Shown piece after piece: positions 39,672-47,952 of a DNA stretch of 64,000 bases. Position 1 is the stretch's first letter. Each line of letters starts with the position of its first letter. A program made the position numbers and the translations under genes. The notes beneath the pieces are model-generated. The model saw only the letters and a program-made list of their open reading frames with translations, did no database searches and was not told the DNA's origin. This DNA is from Herbaspirillum chlorophenolicum (GTDB lineage: Bacteria > Pseudomonadota > Gammaproteobacteria > Burkholderiales > Burkholderiaceae_D), in assembly GCF_001189955.1 (NCBI RefSeq), contig NZ_LFLT01000001.1:272810-336809 (forward strand), read 5' to 3'.

Positions 39672-40334
39672 ATGGCTTATCAAACTTGGTTCGCATTCTT
39701 TATCGCCGCTTGCGTGATCGCCGTTTCACCCGGATCGGGCGCGGTCTTGTCGATGAGCCACGGCCTTAACTACGGCGTGCGCCGCACCAGCGCCACGATC
39801 CTTGGGCTGGAGATCGCGTTGGTGGTGATCCTGGTCATCGCCGGCGCCGGCGTGGGCTCGCTGCTGGTGGCATCCGAAGCCGCCTTCAATACGATCAAGG
39901 TGCTGGGGGCTGCCTACCTGATCTATCTGGGTTTCTCGCAGTGGCGCGCACCGGTGGCGGTGGAAAAGAAAGAGGGCGAAGCGCTCGACGCGGCCAATGC
40001 CAATGCGGTGGCCACGCGCGGCCAGGCCTGGTGGCAGCGTTGTATGACTGGTTTCCTGACCAATGCCACCAACCCCAAGGGCATCGTCTTCATGGTGGCG
40101 GTACTGCCGCAATTCATCGACCACGACCGTCCGCTGTGGCTGCAACTGCTGGTGCTGGCGGTGACCATGGTGGCAGTGGACCTGGTGGTGATGCATGGCT
40201 ATGCTTTTGCTGCCAGCCGCTTGCAGCGCTTCTTCCGCAACCAAAAGGCCGTCAAGGCGCAGAACCGATTTTTCGGTGGGGTATTGATGCTGGTCGGCGC
40301 GGGCCTGTTTTTCTTCAAGCGTACGACGCATTGA
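39672..40334 (+). CDS. LysE/RhtB-family amino-acid exporter
   Basis: A 220-aa inner-membrane exporter with about six helices. The family motif after TM1 is FIAACVIAVSPGSGAVLSMSHGLNYGVRRTSATILGLEIAL; the GFLTNATNPKGIVFMVAVLPQFID segment in the second half is also conserved. Members export homoserine, threonine, lysine or similar compounds; the substrate here is undetermined. It is convergent with psiF across a strong bidirectional terminator. Confidence 0.88.
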   Translation: MAYQTWFAFFIAACVIAVSPGSGAVLSMSHGLNYGVRRTSATILGLEIALVVILVIAGAGVGSLLVASEAAFNTIKVLGAAYLIYLGFSQWRAPVAVEKKEGEALDAANANAVATRGQAWWQRCMTGFLTNATNPKGIVFMVAVLPQFIDHDRPLWLQLLVLAVTMVAVDLVVMHGYAFAASRLQRFFRNQKAVKAQNRFFGGVLMLVGAGLFFFKRTTH

Positions 40335-40355
40335 GCAGGTAGCGTGTAGGTTCCC

Positions 40356-40391
40356 AAACAACAAGCCCCGGCATGCCGGGGCTTGTTGTTT
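40356..40391. terminator. Bidirectional terminator between lysE-type gene and psiF
   Basis: Two perfectly complementary 17-base arms (AAACAACAAGCCCCGGC and its complement) are separated by two bases, giving a stem with A/T ends usable in both directions. Confidence 0.85.
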
Positions 40392-40421
40392 GCAGCATAG
40401 CCGACGACGGTCGGCAGGTGC

Positions 40422-40721
40422 TTACTTGTCTTTCTTCAGGCAGGAAGACATGAAGGCCTTGCGTTCGTCACCCTTCTTGCCGGTGGCATCGGCATTGCAC
40501 TGCTTCATCTTGTCTTGCTGCGTCATTGGCTGGGGCTGTGCGGGCTTGTTGGACAGGCAATCTTTCATGAAGGCTTTGCGTTCATCGCCTTTTTTGCCGG
40601 TGGCATCCTTGTTACAGGCGGCCATCTTGGTTTGTTGCGAATTCTCCGCCATGGCGGGGGTAGCTAGCAGCAGCGGGGTGGCCAGTGCGAAAGAAGCGAT
40701 AGCGATCAGCATTTTTTTCAT
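40422..40721 (-). CDS. PsiF repeat protein
   Basis: A 99-aa secreted protein (signal MKKMLIAIASFALATPLLLATPAMA) with two copies of the PsiF repeat: TKMAACNKDATGKKGDERKAF and DKMKQCNADATGKKGDERKAF, each followed by M..CL. The conserved Cys pairs may form disulphides. In E. coli psiF is phosphate-starvation inducible, but I see no PHO box upstream of this copy; a 20-bp inverted repeat sits there instead. Molecular function is unknown. Confidence 0.85.
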   Translation of the reverse strand: MKKMLIAIASFALATPLLLATPAMAENSQQTKMAACNKDATGKKGDERKAFMKDCLSNKPAQPQPMTQQDKMKQCNADATGKKGDERKAFMSSCLKKDK

Positions 40722-40749
40722 TGGAATCTCCCTGGACAGTGTGGATTCG

Positions 40750-40816
40750 GGCCTGTTCCCATTGGATCCGCAGAGGCTGGCTGCTTGTACTCATAGATCC
40801 AATGGGAACAGGCCCT
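40750..40816. repeat. Perfect 20-bp inverted repeat upstream of psiF
   Basis: GGGCCTGTTCCCATTGGATC at 40750-40769 and its exact complement at 40797-40816 are separated by 27 bases. There is no T tract on either side. It begins 28 bp before the psiF start. Its first nine bases recur near the right end of the window (GGGCCTGTT). Confidence 0.8.
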
Positions 40817-40896
40817 TGGGATGCCGGCATGGACTGTAGTCCGCAGACGGAGGCATTACAGCATGAAAGCCAGCGCCTGCCTAGCGGGGGACGCGC

Positions 40897-41289
40897 TCAA
40901 CGTACGCAGGCAAGATCGCCTTCCTGGCAGCCGGACAACGCCTGGAGTTCCTTGGTGCGCTGACGCGTCTTGTCGGCCAGGCAATTCTGCAGCACCATGC
41001 CGGCGGCTGAACCGCCGGCCACGTTGGAACTCTCAAACCTGCAGGAGAGGTCGCGATACTTGATCCAGGCGAGCTGCACATCGCGGATCTGGTTCTGCTG
41101 TGCCAGGCGCAGTTTCGCCCGGTAAGCCAGATAGGTTTCATTGAGTTCGGTGTCGGCCTGGCTGAGATCCCGGGCGGCACAGCCGTTGATCTCGGCCTGG
41201 GTGGAGGCCTTGCTGCAATCCAGTGCGTAAGCGCCGGCGCTGGCGCCGCACAGGGCCAGCAGCAGGGCAAAGCGGATGGATGGTGTCAT
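40897..41289 (-). CDS. LprI/DUF1311-family periplasmic protein
   Basis: A 130-aa secreted protein with signal MTPSIRFALLLALCGASAGAYA. The mature part begins LDCSKASTQAEINGCAARDLSQADTELNETYLAYRAKL, the DUF1311 pattern, and has six cysteines (LDCS, NGCA, LSCRF, QNCL, SGCQ, LACVR) likely paired in the periplasm. A related protein, LprI, inhibits lysozyme, but most homologues are uncharacterised. Start chosen at the Met before the signal peptide, as the frame upstream has no signal character. Confidence 0.8.
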   Translation of the reverse strand: MTPSIRFALLLALCGASAGAYALDCSKASTQAEINGCAARDLSQADTELNETYLAYRAKLRLAQQNQIRDVQLAWIKYRDLSCRFESSNVAGGSAAGMVLQNCLADKTRQRTKELQALSGCQEGDLACVR

Positions 41290-41530
41290 GGGTATTTCTC
41301 CGTAAAGGCTGGCGCACATGAGACTGCCGACATTTTCATGAGGGAAACGAACGGCATCGGTTGGGGACATGTGCATCCAACGGGATAAAATCGGGTTTTG
41401 CTTGTCTTAGTGAGTTGTTGTCTGCGATCTTCAGGGAGCCGTGCAAACTGGTTCTTAGAAGAGCAAGCAGGGCCGAGGTTCTCGGCCAATTGCAACAAGC
41501 CGTTTCTGATTGCTGAAAGGAGTGCCGTCA

Positions 41531-41884
41531 ATGGGACTGAGCTGGATGTCCGCCCTCAAATTGATCCCCTGGGTCGATGTAGTGCAAGCCACGCCCGGTA
41601 TTGTGCGCGGCGCCCGCGATCTTTGGTCGCGCACACGCCGCGCCAAGTCGGAAGCTGAAGCGCACGAAGGCACGATACTCGCGCCAGGCGACACGGCGCA
41701 ACTGGCCGCACGCATCGAACAGCTGGAAGTTGAGCAACTGGAGGCGAGCAGGCTGATCAACACGCTGGCCGAACAGAATGCCCAACTGGTTGCCGCCCTC
41801 GATGCGGTGAGGCGGCGCACGCGGGCGCTGATGGCATGTTGCGTATTGCTGGCCGTGGGGCTGGCGGCCTTGTGGTTGCGTTGA
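41531..41884 (+). CDS. Small coiled-coil protein with C-terminal membrane anchor
   Basis: Unrecognised, 117 aa. Residues about 52-98 form a predicted coiled coil (IEQLEVEQLEASRLINTLAEQNAQLVAALDAVRRR) and the C-terminus is a single hydrophobic helix (ALMACCVLLAVGLAALWLR) that should anchor it in the inner membrane with the coil in the cytoplasm. An N-terminal amphipathic part (MGLSWMSALKLIPWVDVVQATPGIVRGARDLW) may also touch the membrane. RBS AAAGGAGTGCC. It stands alone with about 200 bp on both sides. Confidence 0.65.
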   Translation: MGLSWMSALKLIPWVDVVQATPGIVRGARDLWSRTRRAKSEAEAHEGTILAPGDTAQLAARIEQLEVEQLEASRLINTLAEQNAQLVAALDAVRRRTRALMACCVLLAVGLAALWLR

Positions 41885-42088
41885 TGGCCGGCCGCTTGTT
41901 GCTGTCGTCAGCAAGATCGGCGGCATAGTATTACCATGGCTGGGTTTTCTGCGGCCGGCTCTTAGCTCAAGCTGGCGGCGCAATGCCGTTTCGGTTTCGC
42001 CGCTGAAAACCAGAACTCCAGCCCATCCGTCTTCGCTGGTTGGCGGCGGATGGCTATTTTCCTCTCCTGTTTCCGAAAGGATTTTCCC

Positions 42089-43141
42089 ATGCTGAAATCA
42101 CAAGGCTACGCCGCACAAAATGCCTCTTCCCCGCTGGCGCCGTTCAGCTTCGAGCGGCGCGAAGTCGGTGCGCATGACGTGCAGCTCGACATCCTGTTCT
42201 GCGGCGTCTGCCATTCCGACCTGCACATGGCGCGCGACGAATGGAAGGGGACTGCGTTCCCGGTAGTGCCGGGCCATGAGATCGTCGGCCGCGTCACCAA
42301 GGTCGGCGCGCATGTCACCAAGTTCAAGGTCGGCCAGACCGTCGGCGTCGGCTGTATGGTGGACTCCTGCCAGACTTGCCCGAGCTGCGGCGAAGGCCTG
42401 GAGCAGTACTGCGAGAACGGCTTCACCGGCACCTACAGCGCGCCGGACAAGGTCAGCGGCGGCTACACCTACGGCGGCTACTCCAACAACATCGTGGTCA
42501 ACGAGAAGTTCGTGCTGTCCGTCTCCGACAAGCTGGACCCGGCCGGCGCCGCGCCGCTCTTGTGCGCGGGCATCACCACCTGGTCGCCGCTGCGCCACTG
42601 GAAGGTCGGCCCCGGCCACAAGGTCGGCATTGTCGGCCTGGGCGGCTTGGGCCACATGGGCGTCAAGCTGGCGCATGCGATGGGGGCGCACGTGGTGCTG
42701 TTCACCACTTCACCGGACAAGCGGGAGGATGCGCTGCGCCTGGGCGCCGATGAAGTGGTGGTGTCCAAGGATGCGGCGCAGATGGCTGCGCATGCCAACA
42801 GCTTCGACTTCATCCTCAACACCGTGGCCGCCCAGCACAATCTGGACGCCTTCATGGTGCTGTTGAAGCGTGAAGGCACCATGACGCTGGTCGGCCTGCC
42901 GGAGCATCCGCACCCATCGCCATCGGTGGCCAACTTCATCTTCAAGCGCCGCCACCTGGCCGGTTCGCTCATCGGCGGCATCCAGGAAACCCAGGAAATG
43001 CTGGATTTCTGCGCCGAGCACGGCATCCACTCCGACATCGAGATCATCAAGATCCAGGACATCAACCAGGCTTACGAGCGCATGCTCAAGAGCGATGTGA
43101 AGTACCGTTTCGTCATTGACATGGCGTCGCTGGCAGCCTGA
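42089..43141 (+). CDS. Zinc-dependent NAD(P)-alcohol dehydrogenase (YahK/CAD type)
   Basis: A 350-aa medium-chain dehydrogenase reducing aldehydes. Catalytic zinc: GVCHSDLHMARDEW and the GHEIVGRV His-Glu; structural zinc: CQTCPSCGEGLEQYC; Rossmann motif KVGIVGLGGLGHMGVKLAHAMGAHVV. The family (cinnamyl-alcohol-dehydrogenase-like, YahK) prefers NADPH and acts on a broad range of aldehydes. RBS CCGAAAGGATTTTCCC. It stands just before an ABC permease, with no sign of a shared role. Confidence 0.9.
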   Translation: MLKSQGYAAQNASSPLAPFSFERREVGAHDVQLDILFCGVCHSDLHMARDEWKGTAFPVVPGHEIVGRVTKVGAHVTKFKVGQTVGVGCMVDSCQTCPSCGEGLEQYCENGFTGTYSAPDKVSGGYTYGGYSNNIVVNEKFVLSVSDKLDPAGAAPLLCAGITTWSPLRHWKVGPGHKVGIVGLGGLGHMGVKLAHAMGAHVVLFTTSPDKREDALRLGADEVVVSKDAAQMAAHANSFDFILNTVAAQHNLDAFMVLLKREGTMTLVGLPEHPHPSPSVANFIFKRRHLAGSLIGGIQETQEMLDFCAEHGIHSDIEIIKIQDINQAYERMLKSDVKYRFVIDMASLAA

Positions 43142-43249
43142 GCGACATCAGCCAACGAGAGGTGGCCTGCCAGCCTTGCGGCGGCAGAGGCCGCTTCCTT
43201 ATTGTTTTGTATCTCCTTAACCTTACTCCGATTAGGAATTGGCCCCGGC

Positions 43250-45748
43250 ATGTTTGAACAAGCATTGCGCATGACCCGGCGCGACTGGCGCACAGGCGAG
43301 TTGCGCTTCCTGCTGATCGCATTGATCGTTGCGGTGGCGGCATTGTCTTCCGTCAGCTTTTTTGCCGACCGCATGCGCGCGGGCATGACGCGCGACGCCC
43401 ACCAACTGCTGGGCGCCGACCTGCTGGTCGCTGCCGACCAGCCGATGCCGGCGCAGTGGCTGCAGCAGGCGCAGGATCGCGGCCTGGCGCAGGCACAGAC
43501 CGTCGTGTTCCCCAGCATGGCCCAGGCCGGTGAAGGCGAGCAGGCGCGTTCGGTGCTGTCATCGATCAAGGCAGTCACGCCGGGTTATCCGCTGCGCGGC
43601 CAGTTGAAGCTGCAAGGCGCGGACGGCGGTGACCATGTTGCCGGCGGCGTTCCACCGGCAGGCACCGTCTGGGTCGATCCGCAGATATTGTCCGAACTGA
43701 ATGTGCGCGTGGGCGGCACGTTGAAGCTGGGCGACAAGGATTTCCGTATCGCTGATGTCATTTCGGTGGAGCCGGACCGCGGCAGCGCGTTTGTCAATTT
43801 CGCGCCGCGCGTGATGCTGGCCGACAGCGACCTGGCCGCCACCAACCTGGTGCAGGTGGGCTCGCGTGTCACCTACCGCTTGCTGCTGGCAGGCGCGCCG
43901 GAGCCGGTCAAAGTCTTCCAGCAGGAAGTGGAGCGGCAGATCGAGGCGCAGAAGATGCGCGCCGTGCGCATCGAGTCGCTGGAGAACGGCCGCCCTGAAA
44001 TGCGCGCCACGCTGGATCGTGCCGAGCAATTCCTGTCGCTGGTGGGGTTGTTGTCGGCCATGCTGGCGGCGCTGGCGGTGGCCATGGCGGCGCGCCGTTT
44101 CATGATGCGCCATCTGGATGCCTGCGCCATGCTGCGTTGTTTCGGCATGACGCAAAACGAGGTCACGGCGCTGTACCTGATCGAATTCGTGCTGGTCGGC
44201 CTGGCCGCCAGCGCCATCGGGGTGGCGCTCGGTTATGCCGCCCATCTGGCGCTGCTGCAATGGCTGGGACGTTTCATGCCGACCGCATTGCCGCCGGCCG
44301 GCTGGCAGCCGGCGCTGCAAGGCATGGCCACCGGCTTGCTGTTGCTGGTGGGTTTTGCGCTGCCGCCCATCCTGCAACTGCGCAATGTGCCGCACAACCG
44401 CGTGATCCGCCGCGAGCAGGGCACGCCGCAGACCCTGACGGTACTGACCTATGTGCTGGGCACGCTGGTATTTTCAGGCTTGCTGCTGTGGCAGGCAGGC
44501 GACCTCAAGCTGGGCCTGTTGACGGTTGCCGGTTTCCTCGGTGGTTTTGGTCTATTTGCGCTGGTGGCGTGGCTGTGCCTGCGTGCCTTGCGCTCGCTGC
44601 GCGGCTGGTTCGACAGCCAGAGCTGGCGCTTCGCCATCGACGGCTTGCAGCGCCGCCCGGCAGCGGCCGTGATGCAGGTGGTGGCGCTGGGGCTGGGCCT
44701 GATGGCATTGCTGCTGCTGACCGTGATCCGCGGCGACCTGGTCGGCGCCTGGCAACAAGCGACACCGCCGGATGCGCCCAACCGTTTTGTGATCAACATC
44801 CAGGCCGACCAGCGCGAAGCGGTGGCCGGCGCATTGAAGCAGGGCGGGGTCGGGCAGCCGCAGCTCTATCCGATGATCCGTGGCCGCCTGGTGCAGATCA
44901 ACGGCCGCCAGATCAGCGCAGCCGACTACAAGGAAGACCGTGCCAAGCGCCTGGTCGACCGCGAGTTCAACCTCTCGACCATGAAGGACATCCCGCCCGG
45001 CAACGGTATCGTGGCCGGCCGCTGGTATGACGATAGCAAGCCGGAAGCCTCCGTCGAGCGCGGCCTGGCGCAGACGCTGGGGATCCAGCTGGGCGACAGG
45101 CTGCAGTTCGATATCGCCGGCCAGCTGGTGGATGTGCCGGTGACCAGCCTGCGCAAGCTGGAGTGGGGCTCGCTGCGGGTGAACTTCTTCGTGATCATCA
45201 ACCCGGCGGCGATGCGCGACGCGCCGCAAAGCTGGATCACCGCCTTCCATCTGGCGCCGTCGCAGGAGGCGCTGGGCAATACGCTCACGCGCGATTTTCC
45301 GAACCTGACCGTGGTCGATATCGGCAACGTGCTGCGCCAGATCCAGGACGTGGTGGGGCAGGTGATTTCGGCGGTTGAATTCCTGTTCCTGTTCACGCTG
45401 TGCTCCGGCGTGCTGGTGCTGTATGCGGCGCTGGCCGGCTCGCAGGACGAGCGGGTGCGCGAGGCGGGGCTGTTGCGGGCGCTGGGCGCGACGCGGGCCG
45501 AGCTTTCCCGGGCGCAACGCATCGAGGTGCTGCTGGTGGGCTCGGTGGCAGGCTTGCTGGCAGCCAGCGGCGCCGCCGCCATCGGTTGGGCGCTGGCGCA
45601 TTACGTATTCAATTTCGACTGGACCTTAAGCCCGCTGGTATGGGTAGCCGGCATGGCCATCGGCGCCGGGTGTTCGGCCATCGGCGGCTGGGCCGGGTTG
45701 CGCCACGTGCTGGGCCGTCCGCCGCTGCAGACGCTGCGCGAGGCCTGA
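43250..45748 (+). CDS. Large FtsX-type ABC transporter permease (YbbP-like)
   Basis: An 832-aa inner-membrane permease. After an N-terminal helix (RFLLIALIVAVAALSSVSFFADRM) comes a large periplasmic domain, FtsX helices around residues 255-385, a middle pair of helices, a second periplasmic domain and a last FtsX set (EFLFLFTLCSGVLVLYAALAGSQDERVREAGLLRALGATRAELSRAQ). This two-FtsX layout is that of YbbP, which works with the LolD-like ATPase YbbA. No ATPase gene lies in the window beside it; the upstream neighbour is the alcohol dehydrogenase. Start chosen at MFEQALRMTRRDWRTGELR, typical for the family. Confidence 0.85.
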   Translation: MFEQALRMTRRDWRTGELRFLLIALIVAVAALSSVSFFADRMRAGMTRDAHQLLGADLLVAADQPMPAQWLQQAQDRGLAQAQTVVFPSMAQAGEGEQARSVLSSIKAVTPGYPLRGQLKLQGADGGDHVAGGVPPAGTVWVDPQILSELNVRVGGTLKLGDKDFRIADVISVEPDRGSAFVNFAPRVMLADSDLAATNLVQVGSRVTYRLLLAGAPEPVKVFQQEVERQIEAQKMRAVRIESLENGRPEMRATLDRAEQFLSLVGLLSAMLAALAVAMAARRFMMRHLDACAMLRCFGMTQNEVTALYLIEFVLVGLAASAIGVALGYAAHLALLQWLGRFMPTALPPAGWQPALQGMATGLLLLVGFALPPILQLRNVPHNRVIRREQGTPQTLTVLTYVLGTLVFSGLLLWQAGDLKLGLLTVAGFLGGFGLFALVAWLCLRALRSLRGWFDSQSWRFAIDGLQRRPAAAVMQVVALGLGLMALLLLTVIRGDLVGAWQQATPPDAPNRFVINIQADQREAVAGALKQGGVGQPQLYPMIRGRLVQINGRQISAADYKEDRAKRLVDREFNLSTMKDIPPGNGIVAGRWYDDSKPEASVERGLAQTLGIQLGDRLQFDIAGQLVDVPVTSLRKLEWGSLRVNFFVIINPAAMRDAPQSWITAFHLAPSQEALGNTLTRDFPNLTVVDIGNVLRQIQDVVGQVISAVEFLFLFTLCSGVLVLYAALAGSQDERVREAGLLRALGATRAELSRAQRIEVLLVGSVAGLLAASGAAAIGWALAHYVFNFDWTLSPLVWVAGMAIGAGCSAIGGWAGLRHVLGRPPLQTLREA

Positions 45749-45849
45749 TCCGATCCAGACAAATTGTTGTCGGAAAGCCGCCGCCATGCCGCCTTGCGGC
45801 GGCTGTGCGGGCAGCGGCGAGGGGCGCGCTGCGGTATCATGGCGGTCTT

Positions 45850-46251
45850 ATGCAAATCGAAGATCCCAATCAGCCGACCACTTTCGACCTGATCGGCGGC
45901 GCAGGAAAACTGCGCGAAATGGTCGACCGTTTTTACGACCTGATGGACCTGGAGCCTGAGTTCGCAGGTATCCGCGCGCTGCATCCGCCTTCGCTGGACG
46001 GTTCGCGCGAAAAGACCTATATGTTCCTGTCCGGCTGGACCGGCGGCCCCAACCTGTACATCGAGCAGTTCGGCCATCCGCGCCTGCGCGCGCGCCATCT
46101 GCCTTTTCCCATCGGCGTATCCGAACGCGACCAGTGGCTGCGCTGCATGGCGTGGGCGATGCAGGATGTGGGCCTGTCCGAGGAGCTGCAAAAGCGCCTG
46201 CTGGCGGCCTTTTACCAGACCGCCGACTGGATGCGTAACAAGGCGGAATAA
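45850..46251 (+). CDS. Group II truncated haemoglobin
   Basis: A 133-aa 2-over-2 globin (trHbO). Helix B has the distal Tyr in MVDRFYDLM, the GGP of FLSGWTGGPNLYIEQFGHPRLRARHLPFPIG leads to the proximal His (ARHLPF), and the G-helix Trp typical of group II is in RDQWLRCMAWAM. Such proteins bind O2 and may handle NO or peroxide. It starts at the ATG in MQIEDPNQPTTFDLIGG, a typical opening. It sits between the ABC permease and rmuC. Confidence 0.92.
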   Translation: MQIEDPNQPTTFDLIGGAGKLREMVDRFYDLMDLEPEFAGIRALHPPSLDGSREKTYMFLSGWTGGPNLYIEQFGHPRLRARHLPFPIGVSERDQWLRCMAWAMQDVGLSEELQKRLLAAFYQTADWMRNKAE

Positions 46252-46352
46252 AACGTCTTGCGCTTGCGCCGGGCGCCGCAATCGCGCACCATGGCATATC
46301 TTTCTCCCAAGGCCTGTGACAGCGATGCGCGGGCCGCAATTTCTTCTGTTCC

Positions 46353-47819
46353 ATGACATCCTTTGAACTGATACTTGCCGGCCTGGTTGCGGTTGGCATC
46401 GTGCTGCAAATCCTGGTGCTGGTCCGTTCCGGACGCAAGGACGATACAGCTGCCTTGCAGCAGCTCAAGCTGGACCTGCAGCGCCACCAGCAAGACACCG
46501 GCGAACGCATCGAACGCGAACTGCGTACCCAGGTGCAGGCCAGCGCGCAAAGCACGCGGCAGGAACTGGGCGCCAATTTCGCCCAGCTGCAGCAGACGCT
46601 GGCTACGCAGATATCCAGCGTGGCGACGCTGCAGAACAACCAGATCGATGGTTTCGCCCAGCAACTGGTGAAGCTCAATGAAACCAATTCCCAGCAGCTC
46701 GACGGCATGCGCCAGTCGATGACGCTGCAGGCCCAGGTCAACCGCGAGGAGCAGGCGGTGTCGTTGAAGCGCTTTGGCGATACCCTGAACCAGCAGTTGT
46801 CGGCGCTGACCGAATCCAACTCCCAGCGCATGGCCGAAGTGCGGGCCACGCTGGAATCCAAGATCAAGGATCTGCAAAACGACAACGCGCAGAAGCTGGA
46901 AGAGATGCGCAAGACCGTCGATGAAAAGCTGCATGCCACGCTGGAGCAGCGCCTGGGCGAGTCTTTCAAGCTGGTTTCCGACCGCCTGGACAAGGTGCAC
47001 CAGGGCCTGGGCGAGATGCAGCAGTTGGCCACCGGCGTGGGCGACTTGAAGCGCGTGCTGACCAACGTCAAGACACGCGGCACCTGGGGCGAAGTGCAAC
47101 TGGAGATTTTGCTGGAGCAGATGCTCACGCCCGACCAGTACGCCAAGAACGTCGAGACCGTGCCGGGCAGCGGTGAGCGCGTGGAATTCGCCATCCGCCT
47201 GCCGGGCGCCAAGGATGATGCGACGCCGGTGTGGATGCCGGTCGATGCCAAGTTCCCGAAGGAGCAGTACGAGCGCCTGGTGGATGCCGCCGAACGCGCC
47301 GATGCCGATGGCGTTGCGACCGCCGGCAAGGAGCTGGAGCGCGCGGTGCGCAATGAGGCCAAGACCATTGCCGAGAAATACCTGTCGCCGCCGCTGACCA
47401 CCGACTTCGCCATCCTGTTCCTGCCGACCGAGGGCCTGTACGCGGAAGTGATGCGCCGTCCCGGCCTGTCGGATGACCTGCAGCGCACGCATCGCGTTAC
47501 CATCGCCGGGCCATCGACCTTGTCGGCCCTGCTGAACAGCCTGCAGATGGGCTTCCGCACGCTGGCGCTGGAGAAGCGGTCGTCGGAAGTGTGGCAGGTG
47601 CTGGGCGCGGTGAAGACCGAGTTCGGCAAGTTCGGCGATGTGCTGGCCTCGACCAAGCTTGCACTGGAGCGTGCAGCCAAGAACATCGACCAGGCCGAAA
47701 CGCGTACGCGCCAGATGACGCGCAAGCTCAAGTCGGTCGAAGCCTTGCCGTCCGAGAGCGCGCAGAAGCTGCTGGGGACGGAGGAGCTGGATCTGGGGGA
47801 TGACACCGAAGGTGTGTGA
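46353..47819 (+). CDS. rmuC: DNA recombination protein RmuC
   Basis: A 488-aa protein that limits DNA inversions in E. coli. An N-terminal membrane helix (LILAGLVAVGIVLQILVLV) anchors it, residues about 30-220 form a long coiled coil, and the RmuC domain follows with its nuclease-like core: NVKTRGTWGEVQLEILLEQMLTPDQY, VWMPVDAKFPKEQYERLV and FLPTEGLYAEVMRRPGL. A stem-loop terminator follows the stop by about 20 bases. Confidence 0.93.
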   Translation: MTSFELILAGLVAVGIVLQILVLVRSGRKDDTAALQQLKLDLQRHQQDTGERIERELRTQVQASAQSTRQELGANFAQLQQTLATQISSVATLQNNQIDGFAQQLVKLNETNSQQLDGMRQSMTLQAQVNREEQAVSLKRFGDTLNQQLSALTESNSQRMAEVRATLESKIKDLQNDNAQKLEEMRKTVDEKLHATLEQRLGESFKLVSDRLDKVHQGLGEMQQLATGVGDLKRVLTNVKTRGTWGEVQLEILLEQMLTPDQYAKNVETVPGSGERVEFAIRLPGAKDDATPVWMPVDAKFPKEQYERLVDAAERADADGVATAGKELERAVRNEAKTIAEKYLSPPLTTDFAILFLPTEGLYAEVMRRPGLSDDLQRTHRVTIAGPSTLSALLNSLQMGFRTLALEKRSSEVWQVLGAVKTEFGKFGDVLASTKLALERAAKNIDQAETRTRQMTRKLKSVEALPSESAQKLLGTEELDLGDDTEGV

Positions 47820-47838
47820 GGCGCAGGGAAGTAACGAA

Positions 47839-47862
47839 AAAGGGACGGCTTGCCGTCCCTTT
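47839..47862 (+). terminator. Terminator after rmuC
   Basis: AAAGGGACGGC and GCCGTCCCTTT pair across TT and run into CTT, just past the rmuC stop. Confidence 0.85.
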
Positions 47863-47904
47863 CTTATGGTTGGTTGGATGCATCGGACGGCTGAACGACA
47901 CTGG

Positions 47905-47924
47905 GTCCCGGCCTGCGCCGGGAC
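47905..47924. repeat. Short GTCCCGGC palindrome
   Basis: GTCCCGGC-CTGC-GCCGGGAC, an 8-bp perfect stem with a four-base loop in the rmuC-moeA gap. Similar but not identical to the other intergenic palindromes; it may help terminate moeA transcription from the minus strand. Confidence 0.45.
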
Positions 47925-47952
47925 AACTAAGGCTTGTAGTAGCGCCGCGGCG

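Noticed and set aside
40422..40721. Direct repeats that could suggest a small CRISPR-like array
   Set aside because: Only two copies, in frame within the PsiF coding sequence, with no spacers. No CRISPR array or cas gene is seen anywhere.
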